From Octadecabacter sp. SW4 (GTDB taxonomy: Bacteria > Pseudomonadota > Alphaproteobacteria > Rhodobacterales > Rhodobacteraceae): a stretch of DNA of 64,000 nucleotides. Within the stretch, counting starts at the first letter, position 1, and each line of letters opens with the position of its first letter. The notes below the pieces were generated by a model, which saw only the letters and a program-made list of their open reading frames with translations, searched no databases and was not told the DNA's origin. Positions 47,219 to 56,478 of the stretch are shown here, one piece after another. Where the stretch lies: positions 682,001-746,000 of the forward strand of contig NZ_CP042819.1 in assembly GCF_008065155.1 (NCBI RefSeq), read 5' to 3'. Position numbers and translations under genes: made by a program.

Positions 47219-47245
47219 CATACCAATTAATTGGTCATACCAATT
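47219..47245. promoter_or_regulatory. FadR-type GntR operator in the divergent promoter of the sugar regulon
   Basis: AATTGGT-CAT-ACCAATT (47229-47245) is a perfect inverted repeat containing TGGTCATACCA, which fits the FadR-subfamily consensus TNGTNNNACNA. It overlaps a second perfect palindrome, ACCAATTAATTGGT (47222-47235), and CATACCAATT is repeated at 47219 and 47236. It lies 30 bp before the SDR start and 61 bp before the opposite gene. Confidence 0.75.
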
Positions 47246-47274
47246 TGACGATTCGCGAGAGGAAAGCAAGAAGA

Positions 47275-48036
47275 ATGTTCGACCTATCACCAATTGAGAT
47301 CCCGGATCTGTCGGGAAAGACCATCCTGATCACAGGTGCTGGACGCGGGATTGGCGCGGTTCTTGCGGGGAAAATCGCGGCCAGCGGGGGCAAGGTCTAT
47401 GCGGGCATTCTGAATGCACCAGACCCCGCGTGGGCTGATCATCTGAAAGACTGCACGCTTGTTGATCTTGACGTCACCGATGCCGGCACAATCGCCACGG
47501 TGCTGACGCGCATCAAATCCGAAAACGGCCGTCTTGATGCGCTGGTTAATAACGCAGGTTCAATCGCGCCGATTGGCCATATCGACACGCTTGCCACGGA
47601 ATCCCTGCGCCAAGCCTATGAGATCAACGCGCTGGGCGTGCACCGGATGACCTGCGCGGCCCTGCCGTTGCTGCGCGCATCAAAGGGGGTGGTGGTGAAC
47701 GCCGGCACGGGGGCCGCGACCACGCCGATGGAAGGCTGGACGGCCTACTGCAACTCGAAGGCGGCGGCGCGCATGATGACGATGATGTTCGCCAAGGACC
47801 TGGACGGCGGCGATGTGCAGTTCTTCTTTGTCGGTATCCCGCCGACCGATACTGAAATGCAGTCCGAGATCCGCACGGCGGGGCTGAACCCGATCAGCAA
47901 GATCGCCAAGAAAGACCTGGTGCATCCCGATGTGCCTGCCAGCGTTATGGCTTGGCTTTGCGGCCCCCAAGCCCGTAAACTTGACGAGGTGCTGCTCGAC
48001 GTTCGCGAAGAGCCGTTCAAATCCATGATGGGCTGA
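47275..48036 (+). CDS. Short-chain dehydrogenase/reductase of the sugar regulon
   Basis: The 253-residue SDR has TGAGRGIG, the NNAG motif (VNNAGSIA) and the Tyr/Lys pair in YCNSK. At 13 residues before the Tyr, where the catalytic Ser normally sits, the sequence reads Thr (NAGTGAA), a change that keeps the hydroxyl. Candidate roles are oxidation of the sugar at C1 or of the 2-keto-3-deoxy acid at C4, as in oxidative rhamnose and fucose pathways. The ATG at 47275 has GAGAGGAAAG upstream. It starts the plus-strand arm, directly behind the FadR-type operator. Confidence 0.85.
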   Translation: MFDLSPIEIPDLSGKTILITGAGRGIGAVLAGKIAASGGKVYAGILNAPDPAWADHLKDCTLVDLDVTDAGTIATVLTRIKSENGRLDALVNNAGSIAPIGHIDTLATESLRQAYEINALGVHRMTCAALPLLRASKGVVVNAGTGAATTPMEGWTAYCNSKAAARMMTMMFAKDLDGGDVQFFFVGIPPTDTEMQSEIRTAGLNPISKIAKKDLVHPDVPASVMAWLCGPQARKLDEVLLDVREEPFKSMMG

Positions 48037-48067
48037 ACGGCCCCGCACGACCTGAAAAGGACCGCCC

Positions 48068-49195
48068 ATGAAAGTCGCCAGCGTCGAGGCAATCCCCGTT
48101 TCCTATCAGGAACCCACCGATCACAACCGGTTTCGGTCTGTCTGTCTGGTCAAGATCACGGATCGGGACGGGCGTGTCGGCTGGGGCGAATCCTGCGCCT
48201 ATTTTCCCGAGGCCACGCTTGCGACGGCCCGGATCATCGAAGGTCTGGCCCCGATCGTGATTGGCCGGAACCCGCTGCATACCGAAGCCATTTGGCACGA
48301 CCTGAAACAGCATAGCTGGTGGTATGGCACGGGGGCCGGAATTGCCTCGATCGCCATATCCGGTATCGACATCGCCCTGTGGGACCTGAAGGGCAAACAG
48401 CTTGGCGTCAGCGTTCTTGACCTGCTGGGTGGGCCGGTGCGCGACACCCTGCCTGCCATTGCAAGCCTGCACGGCACCGATGCAAGCATCGACAAGATGG
48501 CCGAGGAAATCGCCGCCCATACGGCCACCGGCCTGCACGGGGCCAAGGTTGGGTTTGGCAAGGCTGGCAATGCAAATTTGGGGTTTGACGAGGCGCGCGA
48601 TCTGGAATTTGTCGACAAGGTGCAGGCGGCGATGGGGCCGGGCAAGGATCTGATGATCGACCTCGGCGTCAAGAATTTCTGGGATGTCCCCACCGCCATC
48701 CGTCGTGCGCGCGCGTTCGAGGAACGCAATGTTGCCTGGCTCGAAGAACCGCTGGGCCACGACGACCCTTCTGGCTATGCCGCCCTGCGCGCAGCATCCG
48801 GCATCCGCATCGCCTATGGTGAGCGCGAATGGAATGCCGTGGGTGTCCAGCGGATCGTGCAGTCGGGCACGGTTGATGTGATCGGTCTTGATCCGGGGCG
48901 TGTCGAGGGGATCACGGGTTTTCGCAAAGCCGCCGAGATTTGTGCGCTTAACCGTCGACAGGCCAACGCGCATAACTTCTCGACGGCGATCGTCGGGGCC
49001 GCCAGTCAGGCGCTCAGCTTTGCCAGCCCCGCCTGTTATCTACTCGAACTTCAGCCCGTTTATGGCCCTGCGCAAAGCGATCTGGTTGATCGGCCGATCT
49101 GGCACAGGGACGGATCGGTGAACCGTCCCGAGGGACCGGGCCTTGGTATCGAAATCAACGAGGATCTGGTGCAGTCCGCGCGCATGGACCGCTAG
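48068..49195 (+). CDS. Enolase-superfamily sugar-acid dehydratase
   Basis: The 375-residue mandelate-racemase-type protein has a capping domain and barrel with metal ligands Asp (LMIDLG), Glu (WLEEP) and Glu (YGERE), the lysine region AKVGFGK, and a histidine in NAHNFST. It would abstract the alpha proton of a sugar acid and eliminate water to give a 2-keto-3-deoxy acid. L-rhamnonate, L-fuconate or galactonate are the likely substrates given the rest of the regulon. It follows the SDR after 31 bp. Unlike the other enolase-superfamily protein in this window (19166-20395), all three metal ligands are kept. Confidence 0.85.
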   Translation: MKVASVEAIPVSYQEPTDHNRFRSVCLVKITDRDGRVGWGESCAYFPEATLATARIIEGLAPIVIGRNPLHTEAIWHDLKQHSWWYGTGAGIASIAISGIDIALWDLKGKQLGVSVLDLLGGPVRDTLPAIASLHGTDASIDKMAEEIAAHTATGLHGAKVGFGKAGNANLGFDEARDLEFVDKVQAAMGPGKDLMIDLGVKNFWDVPTAIRRARAFEERNVAWLEEPLGHDDPSGYAALRAASGIRIAYGEREWNAVGVQRIVQSGTVDVIGLDPGRVEGITGFRKAAEICALNRRQANAHNFSTAIVGAASQALSFASPACYLLELQPVYGPAQSDLVDRPIWHRDGSVNRPEGPGLGIEINEDLVQSARMDR

Positions 49196-49271
49196 GGCGC
49201 AAGGGACGGTCGTGGGCAGCGCAGACCGCGACGTCCTGACGCTTTTCGCCCCTGATGGACCATGTTAACCA

Positions 49272-49634
49272 ATGCCCATGCCCAATTTGCGCCACGCCTT
49301 AGCGATCGTTCTTGCGCTGTTGATGACCTTCACCAGTCAGCAGATGGCCGAGGCGCGCGGGCAAGTGGTTGTTGCGGATGGCACGGGGCTTTGCGTGGCC
49401 CTGCATGGTGCAGCGCCTGTCGATGAAGGGGGCAAGCCCGCTGGCGCCACGCCGATCTGCCCGGACTGCGTGGTGTCCTTTATCATTACCAGCGCCCCGC
49501 CGGATGCATCAGATGTCCTGCGCAATCTGCGCGCCATGACCTTTGCCAGCGCCGCCATTGCGGCGCATGTCCAGCGTCCCGCTATCGCCCCCTTGGCCCG
49601 CGGACCCCCCGTTGCTTGTTTGAAAAACACATAA
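49272..49634 (+). CDS. Small exported cysteine-containing protein (DUF2946-like)
   Basis: The 120-residue protein has an N-terminal signal or anchor segment (residues 5-28), a predicted disordered middle and a CPDC motif (PICPDCVV) in the second half. The pattern recalls the DUF2946 family of small proteins found near copper genes. It is placed 33 bp before the copper chaperone PCuAC and is probably co-transcribed with it. The ribosome site is weak. A role in periplasmic copper handling is inferred from this pairing only. Confidence 0.55.
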   Translation: MPMPNLRHALAIVLALLMTFTSQQMAEARGQVVVADGTGLCVALHGAAPVDEGGKPAGATPICPDCVVSFIITSAPPDASDVLRNLRAMTFASAAIAAHVQRPAIAPLARGPPVACLKNT

Positions 49635-49667
49635 TTTCAAACACCTAAAGCAATGTAAGGACATGAC

Positions 49668-50174
49668 ATGTCTCTCAAAACGACTCTTCTTGCGGCGACG
49701 GCTGCCGTGGCTTTTGCCCTGCCTGCCTTTGCCGGTGGGATCGAAATCCTCGATGCCTACGCGCGTTCCAGCGGGGCGATGGCGCAGTCCGGGGCGGCCT
49801 TTATGACGATCCGCAACAGCGGCGACACGGACGACCGTTTGATTGCCGTCGCATCGGATGCGGCCGCCCGCGTCGAGCTGCACACCCATATCGAGGACGA
49901 AAACGGCGTGATGCGCATGCGCGAAGTCGAAGGCGGCTTTGCAATCCCGGCAGGGGGTGATCACATCCTGCAACGCGGCGGTGATCATATCATGTTCATG
50001 GGGCTGACCGGCCCGTTTGTGCAGGATGAAATGGTCACCGTGACGCTGACGTTTGAAAGTTCCGGCGCACTGACGGTCGAGATACCTGTCGACAACGCGC
50101 GGATGCCGATGATGGGCGCGATGGATCAGGGCGATATGGGGGATCAAGGCGACATGGGCAGCGAGAGCAACTGA
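49668..50174 (+). CDS. Periplasmic copper chaperone PCu(A)C
   Basis: The 168-residue protein has a signal peptide ending FALPAFA and the DUF461/PCuAC fold. The Cu(I) ligands follow the family pattern of His and Met residues: VELHTHIEDENGVMRM, then GDHIMFMGL (the HxM element). The C-terminal tail is rich in Met, Gln and Asp (DQGDMGDQGDMG), which may add copper-binding capacity. PCuAC delivers copper to the CuA or CuB site of cytochrome oxidase, often together with Sco proteins. No sco gene is adjacent. Confidence is high. Confidence 0.9.
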   Translation: MSLKTTLLAATAAVAFALPAFAGGIEILDAYARSSGAMAQSGAAFMTIRNSGDTDDRLIAVASDAAARVELHTHIEDENGVMRMREVEGGFAIPAGGDHILQRGGDHIMFMGLTGPFVQDEMVTVTLTFESSGALTVEIPVDNARMPMMGAMDQGDMGDQGDMGSESN

Positions 50175-50242
50175 CCGCCCGTTTTCATCCGCTTTGTCCC
50201 GGTGCAAACCCGTGTTAGCCTGCCACAAAGAAGGAATGTGAC

Positions 50243-50668
50243 ATGCGCCGACCGTGGCACCTTTGGGCCGTAGGGCTTCTCTCGCTCCTCTGGAACACGA
50301 TGGGGGCGTTTGACTACCTGATGGTGCAGGCGCGGGTCCCAAGTTACCTGGGCAATTATACGCCCGAACAACTGGCCTATTTCACCAGCTACCCCTCGTG
50401 GGCGGTTGCCACCTGGGCGACAGGCGTGTGGTTTTCGGTGCTGGGGTCGGTGTTCCTGCTGGCGCGCAGCCGCTTTGCCAGCACGGCCTTTTTCATTGCG
50501 CTGCTTGGGCTGATCGCCACATCTGTCTATAGTTTCGGGCTGTCGGAGGTGTCGATAATCGACCTTGCTGGACCAACGGCCGCGCTCTTTTCAGCCGCGA
50601 TTTTCATCATGATCGTGGTGTTTTGGGCCTATGCGCGGGGCATGACGCGGCGTGGATACCTGCGTTAG
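50243..50668 (+). CDS. Four-helix membrane protein, hypothetical
   Basis: The 141-residue protein has four predicted membrane helices (about residues 8-27, 52-74, 80-100 and 108-130) and a short basic tail, RRGYLR. The aromatic-rich first loop ([19 protein letters not shown]) appears in many proteobacterial hypothetical proteins of this size. No catalytic or transport signature is seen. AAGGAATG precedes the ATG. Its stop overlaps the convergent lipoprotein gene by 4 bp. Confidence 0.7.
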   Translation: MRRPWHLWAVGLLSLLWNTMGAFDYLMVQARVPSYLGNYTPEQLAYFTSYPSWAVATWATGVWFSVLGSVFLLARSRFASTAFFIALLGLIATSVYSFGLSEVSIIDLAGPTAALFSAAIFIMIVVFWAYARGMTRRGYLR

Positions 50669-51000
50669 ACGCTGCACATCGCGCGCGACTGATCCACAAA
50701 CGTCCGGTAACGCTGCCAAAATGCCTCGGTGCTGGAATTATCGGCGGTGCGGGCCGCCTGGGCGCGATCAGGATCGCCAAAGAACGAAGCCGCGCGCGAC
50801 ATATCGCTGCCGCGCAGGGTCTGGTTGGCGGCTGCCTGCACACAGCCACACAAGGCCGGATTGGCCGCCGCGCGATCCGCCGCCAGGCAGGCCCGGCTGA
50901 TTTCGCCTGTTGCGCCGCGCGTGCTGCCAACGCCTGCGCGGTTGGCCCCGGCGCAAGATGTCAAAAGAACAAGTGCCGAAAGAATGATAGCTCTACGCAT
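50665..51000 (-). CDS. Small lipoprotein, hypothetical
   Basis: The 111-residue product has a lipoprotein signal ([16 protein letters not shown], lipobox LTSC) and a helical mature part with four further cysteines (ACLAADR, LCGC, AMCSV) and a [26 protein letters not shown] segment. This pattern occurs in small Rhodobacterales hypothetical lipoproteins. It should be anchored in the outer or inner membrane facing the periplasm. The ATG at 51000 has GAGGCGG before it. It is divergent from lepA. Confidence 0.7.
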   Translation of the reverse strand: MRRAIILSALVLLTSCAGANRAGVGSTRGATGEISRACLAADRAAANPALCGCVQAAANQTLRGSDMSRAASFFGDPDRAQAARTADNSSTEAFWQRYRTFVDQSRAMCSV

Positions 51001-51123
51001 AGATCCGCCTCGATGTTCGGCCCGCCCGCTTTGCGCGATGTCAGCCCGTGTGTGCCTGCGACGATTATGGCGGAAATGGGGGAGTGGGGGAAGGGGGTTA
51101 ATCAGGTGCACATTGGCGCACTC

Positions 51124-51144
51124 ATCGTTATTGACAGTAACGAT
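51124..51144. promoter_or_regulatory. Palindrome enclosing a -35-like box upstream of lepA
   Basis: ATCGTTA-TTGACAG-TAACGAT is a perfect 7-7-7 inverted repeat whose centre is TTGACA, an ideal -35 element. A -10 box at the right distance is weak. Binding here would block the promoter. lepA has no clear ribosome site, starting about 45 bp downstream. Confidence 0.4.
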
Positions 51145-51186
51145 ATCCCATTGCCAAACCCCCAAAATCCCACCATATCCCCTTGT

Positions 51187-52986
<1,800 letters not shown>

Positions 52987-53073
52987 GGCTGGTTGTATTG
53001 TGGCGTCCGGGGAAGGGATTGACCGAAGGGCAATTGCGGTCGAATTTAGGAGCTAAGGCACGCTGACGATTAT

Positions 53074-53868
53074 CTAAAGGCTCTTTAGAATTAGATCGAT
53101 AGCCTTTGCCTTCTCCTCTGAAATTAACGGTTTCGGAGTTTGTATATACTCGACAGCGTTCAGCTGGTCTCCTCTTCTCCTATTCTGTGGCGGTTCAAGG
53201 GATTCAATCAAGATCGCTTCTAGTGCAGAAATTGAAGATACAAAATCAATCTTATCCTGCGACTTTCCTAGATTCCCGCTTTCATCAATGGGACGTAGTC
53301 CGAACCAAGAAAATCGATCCCATCGGGCATTGAGGCGGTCTTTGGTATGCTCGAATAGCCTTTGCCCAAGCCTCGGTTCATCCACTCTACCTACGTAAAC
53401 AACTTTGTCGCGGTCATGAAGAAGGTAAATTCCTATTTGTTCCGAGAAATCAATGGTATCCGATTTTGGTGTCGCTTGGCCAAACAGCTTTGGGTTGTTT
53501 TTCCACGAAACATTTTCTGACTTCCAATACATACCTAGACATTGAATAATACCTGTACTCTTTTCGCCTTCTTCCGTTTCTTCTGCAGAAGGCTTTTCCT
53601 GAGATTTCTTCTGAAGCTCAATCCGTAACGCATACATTCCTTTTCCAAGACGCACGTACTTCGATTTATCGCCTTTTTCGTTAATCGACTTGTTAATTAT
53701 CATATTGACGGAATTTGCTGGAGTCGCTCCAAGCACCTGTCGATAGCCAGATGCCTCAATATCTTCAGCAATTTGAGTGTAGTGCATAGCTCCACTTGCT
53801 GCCGTAAGTACTTTTTGTATTGCCTTATCCCAGGTTAAGTCGGCCAAAAGTCGCTCCAATACTATCAC
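53074..53868 (-). CDS. HARE-HTH and GIY-YIG nuclease domain protein
   Basis: The 264-residue protein has an N-terminal HARE-HTH winged helix (residues about 8-83: LTWDKAIQKVLTAASGAMHY, then TQIAEDIEA) and, after an acidic linker (84-105), a GIY-YIG nuclease domain with Gly146-Ile-Tyr148, Tyr158-Val-Gly160, Arg170, His174, Glu217 or Glu222 and Asn229 (EPPQNRR). HARE domains are proposed to read modified DNA and are often fused to restriction-like nucleases. The start is GTG at 53868 or TTG at 53859; HARE proteins normally begin here. Its GC content and codon use are clearly lower than its neighbours, a sign of transfer. No methyltransferase is adjacent. Confidence 0.72.
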   Translation of the reverse strand: MIVLERLLADLTWDKAIQKVLTAASGAMHYTQIAEDIEASGYRQVLGATPANSVNMIINKSINEKGDKSKYVRLGKGMYALRIELQKKSQEKPSAEETEEGEKSTGIIQCLGMYWKSENVSWKNNPKLFGQATPKSDTIDFSEQIGIYLLHDRDKVVYVGRVDEPRLGQRLFEHTKDRLNARWDRFSWFGLRPIDESGNLGKSQDKIDFVSSISALEAILIESLEPPQNRRRGDQLNAVEYIQTPKPLISEEKAKAIDLILKSL

Positions 53869-53910
53869 TGCTCCCGCTCAGATTGCGTGGTATCCCAACT
53901 AATTGCAACA

Positions 53911-53990
53911 TGCCAAACGCACAGCGTTTGGCAGCGCCCGAACCGCCCCCACGGGGCGGGCGCTTCGCACCAGCCCCTCGGTTCGGGCGC
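53911..53990. repeat. Composite palindromic repeat next to the nuclease gene
   Basis: Two units: a perfect hairpin TGCCAAACGC-ACA-GCGTTTGGCA (53911-53933), then a twelve-base pair GCGCCCGAACCG (53934-53945) with CGGTTCGGGCGC (53979-53990) enclosing CCGCCCC/GGGGCGG. CCCCTCGGTTCG recurs about 40 bp further on, and ACATGCCAAAC at 53908 recurs at 54090. The rest of 53869-54129 holds no gene. Confidence 0.6.
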
Positions 53991-54129
53991 AGCGCCTGAA
54001 TGAGCGCGGTGAGGACCCCTCGGTTCGTGCGCGACTTCCTAGTAGGCGTCGCCCCCACCTTGACCCAAATCAAAGCCCGCCGCCCCCAAACATGCCAAAC
54101 CCTGCATGAAACAACCAAAGGGGCGCATT

Positions 54130-54312
54130 ATGCTTCGACTTGCATCTATTCTTTACGCCGTGATTGGCACGACCCTGGCGGGCAGCTTTATGATTGCCGG
54201 GCTGACGATGGGGTATGATACGCTTTACCCGATCGTGATCGCCGTGGCCCTTGGCGCGGTTGTCGCGCTGCCGGTCACCTGGATCATTGCCAAGAAAATC
54301 ATCGAAAACTGA
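54130..54312 (+). CDS. Small two-helix membrane protein
   Basis: The 60-residue protein has two membrane helices (about residues 4-25 and 32-54) and ends KKIIEN. The sequence MLRLASILYAVIGTTLAGSF looks like a small conserved Rhodobacterales membrane protein of unknown role. The ATG at 54130 is preferred to one at 54106, because AAAGGGG lies 7-8 bases before it. A 28-codon gene follows after 54 bp. Confidence 0.6.
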   Translation: MLRLASILYAVIGTTLAGSFMIAGLTMGYDTLYPIVIAVALGAVVALPVTWIIAKKIIEN

Positions 54313-54366
54313 CGACGGAAACGCCCGCGTCAGCCGTTGAACCACTATTAACGAAAGAGGTTCATC

Positions 54367-54453
54367 ATGACACAGTTGCCAATCGTCTATCTTGTCACGC
54401 TTGCGCTGTTCAGCCTGCTGGTGCTTGGCCAATCGGCGGTGCTCGGTTTTTGA
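54367..54453 (+). CDS. Very small single-helix membrane protein (28 residues)
   Basis: An open frame of 28 codons begins at ATG 54367 behind a good AAAGAGG ribosome site and encodes MTQLPIVYLVTLALFSLLVL followed by GQSAVLGF. Nearly the whole product is one hydrophobic helix. It lies 54 bp after the two-helix gene and 12 bp before the end of the convergent hydrolase gene. The ribosome site and clean helix favour a real small protein; function is unknown. Confidence 0.45.
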   Translation: MTQLPIVYLVTLALFSLLVLGQSAVLGF

Positions 54454-54465
54454 CTGCAGCCCTGC

Positions 54466-55203
54466 CTAACTGGTCAAGAACGCCCGCACGGTCTGTTCAA
54501 ACGCGCGCGGCTGCTGCGCATGCAGCCAATGCCCCGCGCCGGAAATTTTGGCAAAGCGCGCCTTGGGGAACAGCGCCTTGATCCGGTCGCGGTGTGCGGG
54601 TTGCACATAGTCTGACGCGGCCCCCGTCAAGAACAGGGTCGGCCCCGCGAACTGCCCCGAGACATCGGGAAAGCCGATGATTTTCGCCATGTCCTGTTCC
54701 AGCACGTCCAAATTCAGACGCCATTTTTTATCTTGCACATCAAGGCTTTGCAGAAAGAAGTCGCGCACTTCCTCGTCAACCTGCAACAGCGCGGCAGCCT
54801 GCGCGCGCGTCTCTATCGCGTCCAGATCAAGGGCTTTCATTGCCGCGATATGATGGCTTTGCGAATGTCCGTAGGCGACGGGCGCGATATCGGCGACGAC
54901 CAGTTTGCGCACTTTTTCGGGGTGGGCCAGTGCCATGACCATCGCCGCCTTGCCACCCATCGAATGGCCCAGAACATCGGCAGGGGTGTCCAGAAGTGCC
55001 GCCAGATCGCCCGCCATATCGGCGTAGCTTTGTGTCGGATATCGCGGGCTTTCGCCGTGGTTGCGCATGTCGGCCGAGACCACGTGGCGGATGTCGGACA
55101 GCCGTTTGGAAATCACGCCCCAGTTGCGCGCCGACCCGAAAAGCCCGTGCGCGATCAGCAGTTTCGGCAGCCCCGCTTCGCCGTATTCAAGTGTATTCAA
55201 CAT
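54466..55203 (-). CDS. Alpha/beta hydrolase, YbfF-type esterase
   Basis: The 245-residue enzyme has HGLFGSARNWGVISKRL, DMRNHGESP, the nucleophile Ser in GHSMGGKAAM, and His in GAGHWLHAQQP, all as in the YbfF acyl-CoA esterase family. It would hydrolyse short-chain acyl esters or acyl-CoAs in the cytoplasm. It is divergent from the small gene at 55268. Single gene; substrate unknown. Confidence 0.85.
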   Translation of the reverse strand: MLNTLEYGEAGLPKLLIAHGLFGSARNWGVISKRLSDIRHVVSADMRNHGESPRYPTQSYADMAGDLAALLDTPADVLGHSMGGKAAMVMALAHPEKVRKLVVADIAPVAYGHSQSHHIAAMKALDLDAIETRAQAAALLQVDEEVRDFFLQSLDVQDKKWRLNLDVLEQDMAKIIGFPDVSGQFAGPTLFLTGAASDYVQPAHRDRIKALFPKARFAKISGAGHWLHAQQPRAFEQTVRAFLTS

Positions 55204-55267
55204 GCCCGCAATCTAGGGCGCACAGGCCCCGATTGCCAGCGCCCAATGCCACCGCTAGATTGCGCAA

Positions 55268-55639
55268 ATGGACCCGGATACCTTGCACAAACTGGTCGAA
55301 GAAATCCGCACGCTGATGCGGGATCGCTTGCGCGTGCGCGGCCGCGATCTGGGCCGTCAGGTGCACAAAGCCGGGCGGCTTTTACCCAAGCGCCAGCGCC
55401 GTGACGGGGCGTTTCTGGCGCAGGCGGCGGTGCTGGCGCAAAACCCGAAACTGGCACGGATGGTGGACGAGGACCGCGTCCGGCGTGCCCATGATGATAT
55501 GGTTGCCTTCCTGAAAACCGTTGACCCCAAAGACCGCGCCAAGGGCAGGTTGCTGGGATTCTTGGGCGTTATCGCCTTTAATCTATTGCTAATTTTCGCT
55601 GTTGGCGTCTGGTATCTGTGGGCGCGCGGGCTGGTGTGA
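55268..55639 (+). CDS. C-terminally anchored helical protein, hypothetical
   Basis: The 123-residue protein is basic and helical for 90 residues (EEIRTLMRDRLRVRGRDL, AGRLLPKRQRRDG) and ends in one hydrophobic helix (about residues 96-116). The pattern is known to me from Rhodobacterales hypothetical proteins but has no assigned role. Its 3' end overlaps the end of the convergent DUF817 gene by 62 bp, which is unusually long. The gene is likely real. Confidence 0.65.
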   Translation: MDPDTLHKLVEEIRTLMRDRLRVRGRDLGRQVHKAGRLLPKRQRRDGAFLAQAAVLAQNPKLARMVDEDRVRRAHDDMVAFLKTVDPKDRAKGRLLGFLGVIAFNLLLIFAVGVWYLWARGLV

Positions 55640-56462
55640 TCGCGGCAGGGTGCAGCACATCGCGGTAAACCAGCAGGACCGTGGCAAAGCTCACATAAAG
55701 CAGCAGATACCATGACCCGAGTTTGGTAACACTGACCCAATCACGCACCGACTGCCCCGCATAAACCCATGTCCCCGTGCTGGTGCCGACATTTTCGGCG
55801 ATCCACAGGAAAAAGCTGGTCAGCAGCGCGGCAAGGGGCAGGGGCATCCAGTAGTCACGCGCGCCGATCCGAAACCAGATGCGGGTGCGGGCATAGATCA
55901 GGATCGTCGCGGCGAACAACACCACGCGCATGTCCCGGGCAAAGTGATGCGCGAAAAAGTTGATATAGATCGCGCAGGCCAGCAGGGCCGTGATCCAGAA
56001 GGGCGGAAAAGGCGCGAACCGCATGTCGAAAATACGGATCACCCGCGCCATGTAAGACCCGACGCTGGCATACATGAACCCCGAAAACAGCGGCACACCC
56101 CAAAGTTTGATCAACCCCGCGTCGGGATAGGCCCAACTGCCGGCATTGACCTTGAATATCTCCATCGCCGTGCCGGTGACATGAAACAACAGGATCACCC
56201 GCGCCTCGCGCCAGCTTTCCAGTTTGAAGGTCAGGAGCAGCGCCTGAATGGTCAGCCCAAAGAGAAACAGCGCATCATAACGCGCAATCCACCAATCATC
56301 CTGCCAGAGTGCATCGCTGACCAGCAACCCCGCGATCATCAAACCGCCAAACAGGCAGGCCCAGCCCTGTTTCAACCCGAACATCACAAGTTCGGCGACC
56401 GGGTGCGGCAGGCGGCGGCGGACAGCATCGCCAAGGCGGCGTTCAAGCGAGAGATATTTCAT
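55578..56462 (-). CDS. DUF817 family membrane protein
   Basis: The 294-residue protein has about eight membrane helices and DUF817 features: FGLKQGWACLFGGLM, FHVTGTAMEIFKVNAGSWAYPD, GVPLFSGFMYASVGSYMAR, TSFFLWIAENVGTSTGTWVYAGQ and KLGSWYLLLYVSFATVLL. The family is of unknown function, possibly membrane lipid or carotenoid related because of a distant likeness to carotenoid biosynthesis proteins. The ATG at 56462 has a poor ribosome site. It lies downstream of glyA on the same strand, separated by a hairpin. Confidence 0.8.
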   Translation of the reverse strand: MKYLSLERRLGDAVRRRLPHPVAELVMFGLKQGWACLFGGLMIAGLLVSDALWQDDWWIARYDALFLFGLTIQALLLTFKLESWREARVILLFHVTGTAMEIFKVNAGSWAYPDAGLIKLWGVPLFSGFMYASVGSYMARVIRIFDMRFAPFPPFWITALLACAIYINFFAHHFARDMRVVLFAATILIYARTRIWFRIGARDYWMPLPLAALLTSFFLWIAENVGTSTGTWVYAGQSVRDWVSVTKLGSWYLLLYVSFATVLLVYRDVLHPAAITPARAPTDTRRQQRKLAID

Positions 56463-56478
56463 GGGGGCACCAAAGACC

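Noticed and set aside
53869..54129. CRISPR-like or toxin-antitoxin locus beside the nuclease gene
   Set aside because: The repeats here are palindromic and irregular, without regular spacers, and no small antitoxin-like frame pairs with the nuclease.
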